NCBI RefSeq assembly: GCF_009496535.1
Contig: NZ_WIDL01000016.1
Location: forward strand, 1 to 64,000
Direction of reading: 5' to 3'
From: Stenotrophomonas sp. MYb238
Lineage (GTDB): Bacteria > Pseudomonadota > Gammaproteobacteria > Xanthomonadales > Xanthomonadaceae
Length of the DNA stretch: 64,000 nt
Shown here: positions 1 through 9,457 of the stretch, in pieces
Layout: each line of letters starts with the position of its first letter
Numbering within the stretch: position 1 is the first letter of the stretch
Made by a program: the position numbers and the translations under genes
The notes under the pieces: model-generated
The model's input: only the letters and a program-made list of their open reading frames with translations
What the model was told of the DNA's origin: nothing
The model's database searches: none

Positions 1-30
1 GGACGGAATGGCGGTGGCGACGGCGGACAT
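1..30 (-). CDS. possible 5' end of a divergent gene (partial)
   Basis: An ATG at 30 on the minus strand opens a frame (M-S-A-V-A-T-A-I-P-S) that runs off the left edge without a stop; an in-frame ATG at 45 is an alternative. It would be transcribed divergently from the LysR gene, the usual arrangement for a LysR target, but ten residues are too few to identify a product. Confidence 0.3.
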   Translation of the reverse strand, partial: MSAVATAIPS

Positions 31-108
31 GGCGGAACCCTGCATGTGTCGGGGATCCCACCGTGCCGCCGGGGTCACTTATTTATCAAAACAGTTTTTG
101 CAATACCG

Positions 109-123
109 AGCATAAGTTGTGCT
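109..123. promoter_or_regulatory. possible LysR-type autoregulatory site
   Basis: AGCA-N7-TGCT forms a short interrupted dyad just upstream of the LysR gene, inside an AT-rich stretch (about 79-130) that contrasts with the GC-rich surroundings. LysR regulators often bind such dyads between themselves and a divergent target. The dyad is short, so this is only a suggestion. Confidence 0.3.
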
Positions 124-137
124 AATAATCGACTCAA

Positions 138-1106
138 ATGCCCGGAAAGAAACCCGTAACCCCGCGTTTTTCCTACAAGTCCGACCGGCTCAAGCCGCTG
201 CGCGCGTTCTGCCAGACGGTCCGCCTGGGCTCGGTTTCGCGTGCGTCGGAAGCACTGTTCGTCAGCCAGCCGGCGGTGAGCCTGCAGCTGCAGGCGCTGG
301 AACGGGAACTGGGGGTGGTGCTGTTCGAGCGCAGCGGCCGGCGCCTGGTGCCCAGCCGCGAGGGCCAGCTGCTGTACGAGATGGCGCAGCCGCTGGTGGA
401 GAGCCTGGACGGGCTGGAGGCCAGCTTCCGCGACAAGGTCCGCGGGCTGGACGCGGGCGAACTGACCGTGGCCGCCAATTCCTCGACGATCCTGTACCTG
501 CTGCCGAAGATCGTCGAGGACTTCCGCCAGCGCCACCCCGAGGTGCGGCTCACCCTGCAGGACGCGATCAGCGCCGACGGCAACGAACTGCTGCGCGGCG
601 ACGCCGCCGACCTGGCGGTCGGCTCGATGCTGGATGTGCCGGGCGACCTGAGCTACGCGCCGGTCTACGACTTCGAGCAGGTGCTGATCGCCCCGCGCGG
701 CCATCCGCTGGCCGGCAAGCGCGAGCTGACCCTGGAAGACCTCTCGCCGTGGCCGCTGATCCTGCCGCCGAAGCGGCAGATCACCTGGCGGCTGGTGGAC
801 CTGGTGTTCCAGCGCCACCGCGTGCCCTACACCGTGGCGCTGGAGGTCGGCGGCTGGGAGGTGATCAAGCAGTACGTGGCGATGGGCATGGGCATCTCCA
901 TCGTCACCGCGCTGTGCCTCAACGACGCCGACCGCGAGCGGCTGGCGATCCGCCCGATGGCGCGCTACTTCCCCAAGCGCAGCTACGGGGTGACGGTGCG
1001 CCGCGGCAAGGTGCTGTCGCCGCAGGCGCGCGCCTTCATCGAGCTGATCCGCCCGGACCTGTTCGCCCCGCGCCAGTACGACGATACCGGGCATTCGGAG
1101 CGGTAG
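138..1106 (+). CDS. LysR-family transcriptional regulator
   Basis: 322-aa regulator with the classic layout: an N-terminal winged helix-turn-helix at about residues 17-76 (core SRASEALFVSQPAVSLQLQALE) and a periplasmic-binding-protein-like effector domain at about 100-300 containing the usual LysR segments (VTALCLN region near 255). The length is typical of the family. The ATG at 138 has no strong ribosome-binding site, but the HTH would be cut by any later start. The AT-rich upstream region and a possible divergent gene at the left edge suggest local regulation. The effector is not predictable; a cysteine/sulfur or catabolic regulator are both possible. Confidence 0.9.
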   Translation: MPGKKPVTPRFSYKSDRLKPLRAFCQTVRLGSVSRASEALFVSQPAVSLQLQALERELGVVLFERSGRRLVPSREGQLLYEMAQPLVESLDGLEASFRDKVRGLDAGELTVAANSSTILYLLPKIVEDFRQRHPEVRLTLQDAISADGNELLRGDAADLAVGSMLDVPGDLSYAPVYDFEQVLIAPRGHPLAGKRELTLEDLSPWPLILPPKRQITWRLVDLVFQRHRVPYTVALEVGGWEVIKQYVAMGMGISIVTALCLNDADRERLAIRPMARYFPKRSYGVTVRRGKVLSPQARAFIELIRPDLFAPRQYDDTGHSER

Positions 1107-1120
1107 CGTCCGCCGCGGTT

Positions 1121-1188
1121 GTAGGAGCGACTTCAGTCGCGAAGGGGCTTGCCTGGTAATGCCCGGTCGCGACTGAAGTCGCTCCTAC
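1121..1188. repeat. GTAG-type palindromic repeat pair (REP)
   Basis: Inverted pair starting GTAGGAGCGACTTCAGTCGC and ending with its exact reverse complement, with a spacer of about 25 nt. Each arm is itself a hairpin (GCGACT-TC-AGTCGC). It lies between the convergent LysR and EAL genes and could act as a transcription terminator. It resembles the GTAG-headed palindromes described in Stenotrophomonas. Confidence 0.9.
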
Positions 1189-1217
1189 GGCCGGCTGGTG
1201 GGCGGCGCGTCGGGGCC

Positions 1218-3674
1218 TCAACGCCCGGCCGCGGCCCATTCCGCCGCCGGGCGCGGCCGGCTGAAGGCGTAGCCCTGCAGCAGTTCGCAGCCCAGGCCGC
1301 GCAGCAGTTCGATCTGCTCGGCGGTTTCCACGCCTTCGACCACTACCCCCAGCTCCAGGTCGCCGGCCATGGACACGATCGCGCGCACGATCTTGCGGTC
1401 CGGGGCGCTGTCGAGGATGCGGCGCACGAAGGACTGGTCGATCTTGATCAGGTTGACCTGGTAGTGCGACAGGTAGCCCATCGAGGAATAGCCGGTGCCG
1501 AAGTCGTCGATGGCGATGCGCACGCCCTGCCGGTGCAGCTGTTCCAGCGCGGCGGCGACATGCTGCTGGTCGCCCAGCAGCATGTCCTCGGTCACTTCCA
1601 GCACCAGCCGCCGCGGCGGCATGCCGGCCTCGGACAGGGTCTGCGCCAGCTGCGTGGGGAAGTCGCTGGCGTAGATGTCGCTGACCGAGACGTTCACCGC
1701 CAGATAGGGTTCGCAGGGCGCGTCCAGGTGCGGCAGGAACGCTTCGCACGCGCTGCGCAGGATGCGCTGGGTCAGCGCGCCGACGTGGCCGGTCTCGACC
1801 GCGGCCTGCACGAATTCCGGCGGCGGGATCCAGCCCAGGTCCGGGTGCCGCCAGCGCGCCAGCGCCTCGAAACCGGCGATGCATCCACGGCGCACGTCGT
1901 GGATGGACTGGTAGTAGACCTCGATCTCGCCGCGCGCGATCGCCTCCGGCAGGCTGGCCTCGATCTGGAACTGGCGCGCCGCGCGCTCGTGGATCGCGCT
2001 GTCGAAGGCGACCACCGCCGTGCTGCGATTGCGCTTGGCCTCGTACATCGCCGCGTCGGCCTCGCGCAGCAGGCGTTCGGCGGCCAAGCCCTGCAGCGGC
2101 GCGGTGCTCATGCCGAACGCGGCGGTGATCGGGATGCGCCGACCGTTGATCAGGAACGGCTGCTGGAACAGCGCGTCGCACAGCGCGCGCAGCCGCGCCA
2201 GGTCGTCCTCGCCGTGCACGCGCGCCATCACGACGAAGGCGTCGCCGCTGAAACGCACCAGCGCTTCGCGCGTGCCGCAGCGCTGCCGCAGGCGTTCGGC
2301 CACGGCCACCAGCACGCGGTCGCCGAACGCGTGGCCATGGGTATCGTTGACCAGCTTGAAGCGGTTGAGGCCGAGCATCACCAGCGCCACCTGCTCGCCC
2401 TCGCCGCCGGGCTGCGGCAGCGCGTGCAGGAGCCCGGCCAGGCCGCTGCGGTTGTGCAGGCCGGTCAGTTCGTCATGCGTGGCCTGGTGGTGCAGCGCGC
2501 GCTGGCGCGTGGCCTGCATGATCCCGCGCACCATCAGCACCGCCACCACGAGCACCAGCAGCAGCACGACCACCACGATGAAGAACAGCTGCGTGCGGTA
2601 TTCGCGGGCGAAGATCGACGGCGGCGCGTTGACCAGGGTGCTGCCCTCGGGCAGGCGCCGCGGATCCACGCCCAGCCGGCGCAGTTCGGCGTTGTCGAAC
2701 AGCAGCGCCAGCGGCGTGTCGTGCACCACCGGTATCGCCGAGGCCGCCTCGCCGGCCAGGATCCGGCGCGCCATCGCCGCCTGCAGGCGACCCGTCTCCA
2801 GGCCGCTGTTGAGATAGCCGCCGACCGCGCCGTGGCCCACCGCCATGTCCAGGTCGCTGTACACCGGCAGCGCGGTGCGGGCGCGCACGTAGGCCGGCAC
2901 CAGCTCCGGTTCCAGCGGCAGTTCGCCGTCGCGCACCGGGATGCTGCCCAGGGCGAAGACCAGCGTGCCCTCGGGCACGCGCGGCAGGCGCGGCGCCAGC
3001 CGGTCCAGCCGCGGCGTCGGCCAGTGCTCGACGGCGGGATGGCCGGGCAGCCGCGCCAGCGCCGCGTTGATGTTGGCCCGCATCGCGGCGCCGTTGTCGC
3101 TGTCGGGGGTGATGAACAGCAGGCGCCGGGTGCGCGGGTGCAGCACCAGCGCGGTACCGAGCGTACGGGCGAGGTCGAAGCGTTCGAGGATGCCGGTGAC
3201 GTTGGCGCGCGCGCCGACGATGCGCTCGGGCGCGGCGTTGATGCCGCTGAACACCACCGGGGTATCGCCGAACAGCCCGGCCTGCGCCACGACGAAGGCC
3301 AGCGCATCGTCGTCCACGGTGGCGATCAGGTCGAACCGCTGGCCGGCGTACTTGCCGCCCATGTAGCGGGTCAGGCGCTCGCGCTGACCGGCGTCGGGGT
3401 AGCGCTTGGCGTCCATCCATTCGACATGGAACACCGGCCTGTCGCGGGTGGCCCCGCCCCACTCGGTCAGGCCGGAAAGGATGCGGTCCTCCCAGCCGAA
3501 GCCGGGGTGGTAGGACAGCAGCACCAGCACGCGCGGCGGACGGGACGGCGCCTCGCCCCGCGCGGCCGCCGCGCCGCCGGCGGCTGCCGTCGCGCACAGG
3601 CAGGCCAGCCACAGGCCCGCGAGCCAGCGCCAGGTCCGGGCCTTCAACCGGGTTGCCAGGACAGGCGGCGCCAT
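1218..3674 (-). CDS. membrane c-di-GMP phosphodiesterase (sensor-GGDEF-EAL)
   Basis: 818-aa signalling protein. Residues about 14-33 are an uncleaved signal anchor; about 45-355 resemble a periplasmic ABC-transporter-type substrate-binding domain; a second membrane segment (rich in V, L, I) lies at about 358-384. A GGDEF domain follows, with its signature degenerated to S-G-D-A-F near residue 475, so diguanylate cyclase activity is unlikely. The C-terminal EAL domain (about 560-810) looks intact: FEALARW near 602, a glutamate in LEVTED, the DDFGTGYSS loop, KIDQSFV and VEGVE. It should therefore hydrolyse c-di-GMP in response to a periplasmic ligand. The ATG at 3674 precedes the signal anchor; a GTG two codons upstream (3680) is an alternative. 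Confidence 0.88.
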   Translation of the reverse strand: MAPPVLATRLKARTWRWLAGLWLACLCATAAAGGAAAARGEAPSRPPRVLVLLSYHPGFGWEDRILSGLTEWGGATRDRPVFHVEWMDAKRYPDAGQRERLTRYMGGKYAGQRFDLIATVDDDALAFVVAQAGLFGDTPVVFSGINAAPERIVGARANVTGILERFDLARTLGTALVLHPRTRRLLFITPDSDNGAAMRANINAALARLPGHPAVEHWPTPRLDRLAPRLPRVPEGTLVFALGSIPVRDGELPLEPELVPAYVRARTALPVYSDLDMAVGHGAVGGYLNSGLETGRLQAAMARRILAGEAASAIPVVHDTPLALLFDNAELRRLGVDPRRLPEGSTLVNAPPSIFAREYRTQLFFIVVVVLLLVLVVAVLMVRGIMQATRQRALHHQATHDELTGLHNRSGLAGLLHALPQPGGEGEQVALVMLGLNRFKLVNDTHGHAFGDRVLVAVAERLRQRCGTREALVRFSGDAFVVMARVHGEDDLARLRALCDALFQQPFLINGRRIPITAAFGMSTAPLQGLAAERLLREADAAMYEAKRNRSTAVVAFDSAIHERAARQFQIEASLPEAIARGEIEVYYQSIHDVRRGCIAGFEALARWRHPDLGWIPPPEFVQAAVETGHVGALTQRILRSACEAFLPHLDAPCEPYLAVNVSVSDIYASDFPTQLAQTLSEAGMPPRRLVLEVTEDMLLGDQQHVAAALEQLHRQGVRIAIDDFGTGYSSMGYLSHYQVNLIKIDQSFVRRILDSAPDRKIVRAIVSMAGDLELGVVVEGVETAEQIELLRGLGCELLQGYAFSRPRPAAEWAAAGR

Positions 3675-3804
3675 TGGCACGGAGCGACAACATGGGAGCA
3701 CGGTGCATCCTGCAAGCGGACGGAATCCTGCCCGAGCATAAGCCCTGCCCGCCACGCCGGGATGGCCCGAAAGCCATCCCGCCGCTGCCGGTGCGGCCGC
3801 CGCG

Positions 3805-5520
3805 TCAGCGGTCCGCGCAGCCGCAACCCCTCCAGCCCGCCTGCCGGCTGGTCTTGCCGATGCCCGGGTTGAAGGTGTTGCTCGGGTCCAGACGCCGGTA
3901 GAAGTCCGCCAGCGCCGGCTTGGCCGGATACAGGTGGCCGACGTTGTGCTCGGCCGGATATTCGGCGCCGCGCGCGTCCAGCAGCGCCCACATCGCGTGC
4001 TCGATCGCCACCGGGTCCTCGCCCTTGCGCGCGATGTAGTCCTGGTGGAACACATGGCACAGGAAGTGGCCGTAGTACAGCTTGTGCAGCAGGCGCGCGT
4101 CGAGCGCGGCCGGCAGCCGCTCGAACCAGTCGCGGTCGTCGCGGCGCAGCGCGATGTCCAGCGCGACGATGTCCTCGACGCGGTCGCGGTGCGCCTCGCG
4201 GTAGCGCACCGCCGCGCTGGCGATGGCGAAGCGGTGCAGGAAGGCCTTGCGTCCCTCCTCCGCCGTGCAGCGGAAGAAGCCGCCCTCGTGGTCGGCGAAG
4301 AAGCCGCGCAGCCAGGCCTCGGTGTCCGCCGCATCCTGCGCGGAGACCTTCAGCAGCAGGTGATGCTCGTAGCGCTGGCGGAACCTGCCCATGCGCGCAG
4401 GCAGATGCGGCGGCAGCAGGCCGACCAGCGCCTGCATCACCCGATCGGTCGCGCCGCGCAGCCCGAGCCTCTCGAACCAGCCGTCGACCCGGCTCTTCCA
4501 CGCGAACGCGGCCGGCACGCGCGCGGTGCCGAGCCGGTCGATCAGCAGGAACACGTCCTTGCCGTAGCGCTCGCCGATGTCGTAGGCGTCGCGGTGGATG
4601 TACTCGCCGGAAATCGGCAGGCGCTCGAAGCCGGTGAGCAGCTGGCGGCGGATCGCGGTCAGGCTGTCGGTGCGGTTGCTGCCGATGTAGAAAACCTCGG
4701 CCGGCTCCTTCTCGAAGGTATCCAGGCGCACCGCGAACACCGCCAGCTTGCCGGCCGAACCGGCGGCTTCGTAATGCCGCGCCGGGTCGGCGTTGAAGCG
4801 CGCCGGGGTGCCGGCATCCACCTGCCGCACCTGCGCGGCGTAGTGCGGATCGGACGCGGCGCGGCCCTCGCCGCTGCCGATGTCGGCTGGCGCGTAGTCG
4901 CCGGCCTGCAGCCGTTGCAGGATTTCTTCCGGACCATCGCCCAGCGCGATGCCGAGATGGTTGACCAGGTGCAGCCGGCCTTCGGCATCGACCTGCGCGA
5001 ACAGCGCCATCTCGGTATAGGCCGGCCCGCGCCGCACCAGCGCGCCGCCGGAGTTGTTGCAGATGCCGCCCAGCACCGAGGCGCCGATGCACGAGGAGCC
5101 GATCACCGAATGCGGCTCGCGGCCGAGCGGCGCCAGCGCCTGTTCCAGCCGGTCCAGCGTGGCGCCGGGCAGGCACACGACCTGGCGTCCCCCATCCAGC
5201 AGCTGGATGCCGGTCAAGCGCAGCGTGCTGACCAGCACCACGGGCCGCCCGTAATCGTCGCCGTCGGGCGTGGAGCCGCCGGTGAGCCCGGTGTTGGCGG
5301 CCTGCAGGATGATCGCCGCACGGCCCTGCACCGCCGCCTGCAGCACGCGCCACAATTCCAGCAGCGTGCCAGGCCGCACCACCGCCAGCACCGGGCCCTC
5401 GCCGAAGCGGTAGCCCCTGCGGAAGCGGCGCGTGGCTTTGTCGCCGGTCAGCACGTGGCGCGGGCCGACGCTCTGGCGCAGGGTGGTCAGCAGGGCGTCG
5501 CGGGAGGTCTGGTCGGGCAT
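3805..5520 (-). CDS. dld: quinone-dependent D-lactate dehydrogenase
   Basis: 571-aa FAD flavoprotein of the E. coli Dld type, which oxidises D-lactate to pyruvate at the inner membrane and passes electrons to quinone. The FAD-binding PCMH domain occupies about residues 40-215 (ANTGLTGGSTP, then GSSCIGASVLGGICNNSGGA), followed by the Dld-specific membrane-binding region rich in R and K, and a C-terminal segment ending DPSNTFNPGIGKTS. The length matches the family. It is the last gene of the lactate module, separated from lldD by a repeat pair, so it may be transcribed at a reduced level relative to lldD. Together with lldD it lets the cell use both lactate enantiomers. Confidence 0.93.
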   Translation of the reverse strand: MPDQTSRDALLTTLRQSVGPRHVLTGDKATRRFRRGYRFGEGPVLAVVRPGTLLELWRVLQAAVQGRAAIILQAANTGLTGGSTPDGDDYGRPVVLVSTLRLTGIQLLDGGRQVVCLPGATLDRLEQALAPLGREPHSVIGSSCIGASVLGGICNNSGGALVRRGPAYTEMALFAQVDAEGRLHLVNHLGIALGDGPEEILQRLQAGDYAPADIGSGEGRAASDPHYAAQVRQVDAGTPARFNADPARHYEAAGSAGKLAVFAVRLDTFEKEPAEVFYIGSNRTDSLTAIRRQLLTGFERLPISGEYIHRDAYDIGERYGKDVFLLIDRLGTARVPAAFAWKSRVDGWFERLGLRGATDRVMQALVGLLPPHLPARMGRFRQRYEHHLLLKVSAQDAADTEAWLRGFFADHEGGFFRCTAEEGRKAFLHRFAIASAAVRYREAHRDRVEDIVALDIALRRDDRDWFERLPAALDARLLHKLYYGHFLCHVFHQDYIARKGEDPVAIEHAMWALLDARGAEYPAEHNVGHLYPAKPALADFYRRLDPSNTFNPGIGKTSRQAGWRGCGCADR

Positions 5521-5550
5521 GGAAGGTTCCTGGTGAAGCCTTGGCTTTTC

Positions 5551-5619
5551 GTAGGAGCGGCTTCAGCCGCGATGAGGCTTTCCCCGGTAAAGCCTCATCG
5601 CGGCTGAAGCCGCTCCTAC
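5551..5619. repeat. GTAG-type palindromic repeat pair (REP)
   Basis: GTAGGAGCGGCTTCAGCCGC and its reverse complement separated by about 29 nt, between lldD and dld within the lactate operon. The stem is GCGGCT/AGCCGC, different from the copy at 1121 yet fully paired. An intra-operon position suggests mRNA processing or stability control rather than full termination. Confidence 0.9.
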
Positions 5620-5635
5620 AGGGGGGGACCGGGGC

Positions 5636-6778
5636 TCACGCCGGCAGCCGCACCAGCGCGTCGCGGCCGATGTCGGCGATGCGGCGCGCGCCGGTCAGGG
5701 TCATCGCCACGCGCATCTCCCTGGCGATCAGGTCGAGCAGGTTGGCGACGCCGGCCTGGCCCTGCGCGGCCAGCGCGTAGACGAAGGCACGGCCGAGCAG
5801 CACGGTGTCGGCGCCGAGCGCGAGCATGCGCACCACGTCCAGGCCGTTGCGCACGCCCGAATCGGCGAGGATCTTCAGCTCGCCCTGCACGGCATCGGCA
5901 ATGGCCGGCAGCGCGCGTGCGGTGGACAGCACGCCGTCCAGCTGGCGGCCGCCGTGGTTGGACACCACGATGCCATCGGCGCCGAACTTCACCGCATCGC
6001 GCGCGTCGTCCGGGTCGAGGATGCCCTTGATCAGCATCGGCCCCTTCCAGAACTCGCGGATCCATTCCAGGTCCTTCCACGAGATCGACGGATCGAAGTT
6101 GCTGCCCAGCCAGCCGATGTAGTCGGCCAGTCCGGTCGGGTGGCCGCGGTAGGCGGAGATGTTGCCCAGGTCGTGCGGGCGGCCGCGCAGGCCCACGTCG
6201 AGGGCCCAGCGCGGATGCGTCGTCGCCTGCAGGTAGCGGCGCAATGCCGCGTGGGGGCCGCTCATGCCCGAATGCGCGTCGCGGTAGCGCGCGCCCGGCA
6301 CCGGCATGTCCACGGTGAACACCAGGGTGGTGACGCCCGCCGCCTGCGCGCGCTCCAGCGCGTTGCGCATGAAGCCGCGGTCGCGCAGCACGTACAGCTG
6401 GAACCACATCGGCCGCCTGATCGCCGGCGCCACTTCCTCGATCGGGCACACCGACACCGTGGACAGGGTGAACGGGATGCCGCGGCTGTCGGCCGCGCGC
6501 GCGGCCTGCACTTCGCCGCGGCATGCATACATGCCGGTCAGGCCGACCGGCGCCAGCGCCACCGGCATCGCCAGTTTCTCGCCGAACAGCTCGGTGTCCA
6601 GGCTCAGGTCGGCCATGTCGCGCAGCACGCGCTGGCGCAGGGCGATGTCGGCCAGGTCGGACACGTTGCGCCGGAGCGTGTGCTCGGCATAGGCGCCGCC
6701 GTCGATGTAGTGGAACAGGAACGGCGGCAGGCGACGCTGCGCGGCCGCGCGGTAATCGGTGGAGGCGGAGATGATCAT
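5636..6778 (-). CDS. lldD: L-lactate dehydrogenase (FMN, quinone-dependent)
   Basis: 380-aa FMN-dependent alpha-hydroxy-acid dehydrogenase that converts L-lactate to pyruvate. Family marks: the N-terminal FHYIDGGA segment, [20 protein letters not shown], the FMN-phosphate region, the catalytic [10 protein letters not shown] histidine near residue 274, and ADSGVRNG...[10 protein letters not shown]. Length equals that of E. coli LldD. Its ATG overlaps the lldR stop as ATGA (6775-6778), so the two are translationally coupled. Glycolate oxidase is the close alternative, but the neighbouring permease, LldR and Dld fix the role as lactate. Confidence 0.95.
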   Translation of the reverse strand: MIISASTDYRAAAQRRLPPFLFHYIDGGAYAEHTLRRNVSDLADIALRQRVLRDMADLSLDTELFGEKLAMPVALAPVGLTGMYACRGEVQAARAADSRGIPFTLSTVSVCPIEEVAPAIRRPMWFQLYVLRDRGFMRNALERAQAAGVTTLVFTVDMPVPGARYRDAHSGMSGPHAALRRYLQATTHPRWALDVGLRGRPHDLGNISAYRGHPTGLADYIGWLGSNFDPSISWKDLEWIREFWKGPMLIKGILDPDDARDAVKFGADGIVVSNHGGRQLDGVLSTARALPAIADAVQGELKILADSGVRNGLDVVRMLALGADTVLLGRAFVYALAAQGQAGVANLLDLIAREMRVAMTLTGARRIADIGRDALVRLPA

Positions 6779-7560
6779 GGGTCGACCGTGGAGGAAGGCA
6801 GGCGCGAGGCCCGCGCGCGCCGGGCCTCGTTTTCGTCGAGCGTGCGCAGCGTGGTGTGCACGAATTCGAGATGGGCCAGGGCGGCGGCGCGCGCGCGTGC
6901 GGGGTCGCCGGCCAGCACCGCGTCCATCATCGCCCGGTGCTGCTCGGACAGCGGCGAGAAGGTGCGCGGCGAGGTGTACAGCCGTTCGCGGCTCTGCGAG
7001 ATGTTGGTCTGCAGCAGGTCGAACAAGCCGCGCATCACCTGCAGCAGCACCAGGTTGTGCGAGGCCTCGGCGATGGACAGGTGGAAATCGGCGTCGGCGC
7101 TGGCCTCGCCGGCGGGGTCGTCCTTGCCGTGCGCGTCCATCATCGTCTGGAAGGCCCGGGCGATGCGCTCGCGGTCCTGCGCGGTGGCGCGCAGCGCGGC
7201 ATGCCAGGCCGCGGCGCCTTCCAGCGCATGGCGGATCTCCAGCACGTCGAAGCGGTATTCCGGATCGCCCTGGAACAGCGGCAGGTAGGGCGCCAGCGGC
7301 TCGACGATGGCCTGCCGCGCGCGCGCCGCCGGCTCGGCCACGTAGGTGCCGCCGCCGACACGCGCGGTCAACAGGCCCTGGCTGCTCAACTGGGCGATGG
7401 CCTCGCGCAGCGCGGTGCGCGACACGCCCAGCTGCACCGCCAGCGTGCGTTCGGCCGGCAGGCGGTCGCCGGCCTGCAGCTGCCGCTCTTCCACCAGCGC
7501 GCGCAGCTGCGCGGCGACCCGGTCCGATACCCGCTGCGGATTTCCGCGATGCATGTTCAT
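6775..7560 (-). CDS. lldR: FadR-type GntR regulator of lactate use
   Basis: 261-aa regulator. Residues about 1-75 are a winged HTH of the GntR type ([28 protein letters not shown]), followed by an all-helical FCD effector domain at about 95-240 with the metal-ligand histidines typical of the FadR branch ([12 protein letters not shown]). In the LldR/PdhR family L-lactate binding relieves repression of lld genes. It lies between lctP and lldD on the same strand. Likely targets are the two ATTGG-N5-CCAAT sites upstream of lctP. The ATG at 7560 is chosen because it precedes the HTH; a second ATG two codons on (7554) is possible. Confidence 0.92.
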   Translation of the reverse strand: MNMHRGNPQRVSDRVAAQLRALVEERQLQAGDRLPAERTLAVQLGVSRTALREAIAQLSSQGLLTARVGGGTYVAEPAARARQAIVEPLAPYLPLFQGDPEYRFDVLEIRHALEGAAAWHAALRATAQDRERIARAFQTMMDAHGKDDPAGEASADADFHLSIAEASHNLVLLQVMRGLFDLLQTNISQSRERLYTSPRTFSPLSEQHRAMMDAVLAGDPARARAAALAHLEFVHTTLRTLDENEARRARASRLPSSTVDP

Positions 7561-7577
7561 GCCGTCATCGTGCCCGC

Positions 7578-9236
7578 TCAGGGAATCATCCACGTCAGCC
7601 ACCACGCCTGCGCGCTGGTGATCAGCCCGACCATCACCGTGAACGCCAGGCTGTGGCGGATGGTGAAGCGGAACAGGTCGGCCTCCCGGCCGGCCAGCCC
7701 CACCGCCGCGCAGGCGATGGCGATGGACTGCGGCGAGATCATCTTGCCGGTCACCCCGCCGGTGGTGTTGGCCGCCACCAGCAGCACGTCGGACACGCCG
7801 ATCTGCTGCGCGGTGGTGGCCTGCAGCGCCGAGAACAGCGCGTTGGACGAGGTGTCCGATCCGGTCAGGAACACGCCCAGCCACCCCAGGAACGGCGAGA
7901 AGAAGGTGAACGCATCGCCGGTATGCGCCAGGGCCAGCGCCAGCGTCGCCGACAGCCCGGAGTAGTTGGCGATGAAGGCGAAGGCCAGCACCATGCCGAT
8001 GGAATAGATCGGCGTCTTCAGCTCGCGCACGGTCTCGCCAAAGGTGGACAACGCAGCCCGAGCCGGCATCCGCAGCACCAGGATGGCGACCAGTGCCGCC
8101 AGCAGGATCGACGTGCCGGTGGCCGAGAACCAGTCGAGCTTGTACACCGCCTCGTAGGCGGAAGGCGCGCTGGTGATCGGCGGCATCTTCTGCACCAGCT
8201 TGTCCAGGCCCGGCACCGGCAGTTTCAGCACCCAGCTTTCCAGCGCGCCGCCGGCGGCGAACAGCGCCTTGAACGGCTTGATGCTCCACAGCGTGACCAG
8301 GGCGGTGAGGATCAGGAACGGCGACCACGCGCGCGCGATCTGGCCGGCGCCGTGGCGCGGCGCGTCCTGCGCCAGCATGGCGGCCTCGGCGCTGGCCTCG
8401 GTCTCGAAGCGGAAGATGCGCCGCGGTTTCCAGCGGCGCAGGAACAGCGTCAGGCACACCAGCGATGCCAGGGACGCGGTGATGTCCGGCAGTTCCGGGC
8501 CGATGAAATTGGAGGTCAGGTACTGGGCGAGGGCGAACGAACCGCCGGCCACCAGCACCGCCGGCCAGGTTTCCCTGATGCCGCGCCAGCCATCCATGAT
8601 CGCCATGATCCAGAACAGCACGATCAGGGTCAGGAACGGCAGCTGGCGCCCGGCCATCTGCCCGATCTCGAACGCGTCCAGCCCGGTGACCTGGCCGGCG
8701 ACGATGATCGGGATGCCCATCGCGCCGAACGCCACCGGCGCGGTGTTGGCGATCAGGCACAGGCCCGCGGCGTACAGCGGCTTGAAGCCCAGCCCGACCA
8801 GCAGCGCGGCGGTGATCGCCACCGGCGCGCCGAAACCGGCCGCGCCTTCCAGGAACGCGCCGAAGGCGAAGCCGACCATCAGCATCTGCAGGCGCTGGTC
8901 CTCGGTCACCGACAGGATCGAGGCGCGGATGATGTCGAACTGGCCGGTCCGCACCGAGATCTTGTACAGGAACACCGCGCCGAGAATGATCCAGGCGATC
9001 GGCCACAGGCCGTAGACGAAACCGTACAGCGCCGCGCCCAACGCCTGCAGCGGCGGCATGCGGTAGAACAGCAGCGCCACGCCCAGGGCGATTGCCACGG
9101 TGAGCGTGCCGGCCAGCCAGCCCTTCATGCGCAGCACCGCGAGCGCGACGAAGAAGAAGGCGATGGGCAGCAGCGCGATCAGGCTGGACAGCCAGATATT
9201 GCCGGCCGGGTCGTACAGTTGTTCCCAGGGCTGCAT
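7578..9236 (-). CDS. lctP: L-lactate permease
   Basis: 552-aa integral membrane protein of the LctP family (lactate/glycolate:H+ symport), with about a dozen hydrophobic segments and family motifs such as [22 protein letters not shown] and [13 protein letters not shown]. The length is typical. The ATG at 9236 follows a good GGGGAA ribosome-binding site 6 nt upstream. First gene of the lctP-lldR-lldD-(dld) operon, with only 17 nt to lldR. Expression is probably controlled by LldR through the two operator-like palindromes upstream. Confidence 0.95.
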   Translation of the reverse strand: MQPWEQLYDPAGNIWLSSLIALLPIAFFFVALAVLRMKGWLAGTLTVAIALGVALLFYRMPPLQALGAALYGFVYGLWPIAWIILGAVFLYKISVRTGQFDIIRASILSVTEDQRLQMLMVGFAFGAFLEGAAGFGAPVAITAALLVGLGFKPLYAAGLCLIANTAPVAFGAMGIPIIVAGQVTGLDAFEIGQMAGRQLPFLTLIVLFWIMAIMDGWRGIRETWPAVLVAGGSFALAQYLTSNFIGPELPDITASLASLVCLTLFLRRWKPRRIFRFETEASAEAAMLAQDAPRHGAGQIARAWSPFLILTALVTLWSIKPFKALFAAGGALESWVLKLPVPGLDKLVQKMPPITSAPSAYEAVYKLDWFSATGTSILLAALVAILVLRMPARAALSTFGETVRELKTPIYSIGMVLAFAFIANYSGLSATLALALAHTGDAFTFFSPFLGWLGVFLTGSDTSSNALFSALQATTAQQIGVSDVLLVAANTTGGVTGKMISPQSIAIACAAVGLAGREADLFRFTIRHSLAFTVMVGLITSAQAWWLTWMIP

Positions 9237-9297
9237 GTCGATTCCCCAATTCGGACAGGACAGCGCCTGCGCGGGGCAGGCACGCAACGGCAGCCTT

Positions 9298-9312
9298 ATT
9301 GGTACTACCAAT
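9298..9312. promoter_or_regulatory. LldR operator candidate 1
   Basis: ATTGG-TACTA-CCAAT, the core of a 19-bp perfect dyad (TTATTGGTA-C-TACCAATAA, 9296-9314), about 60 bp upstream of the lctP start codon. It resembles the TTGG...CCAA operators of E. coli LldR. lldR itself lies in the downstream operon. Confidence 0.75.
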
Positions 9313-9392
9313 AAGCGACAACCGGAACCCGGGATGCGAATGGGATCAGGCAGTCCGCGGAGAGCGCATTAGATCACAGCTCTTTCCGCGAT

Positions 9393-9407
9393 ATTGGACA
9401 GACCAAT
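9393..9407. promoter_or_regulatory. LldR operator candidate 2
   Basis: ATTGG-ACAGA-CCAAT, the same half-sites and 5-nt spacer as the site at 9298, with centres 95 bp apart. Two spaced operators suggest looping or promoter bracketing, as known for the E. coli lld promoter. Confidence 0.65.
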
Positions 9408-9457
9408 TTAACGGAGAGCTCGGCGCTCACGCGGGTCGCGCGGCTATTGCGGACGGG

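Noticed and set aside
1149-3872. A 907-codon plus-strand open frame antisense to the EAL gene
   Set aside because: High GC leaves long stop-free shadows; its translation is rich in R, H, Q and A with no domain, whereas the minus frame has clear GGDEF/EAL motifs. The same applies to the long antisense frames at 33438-35843, 53030-56236 and 57819-59915.
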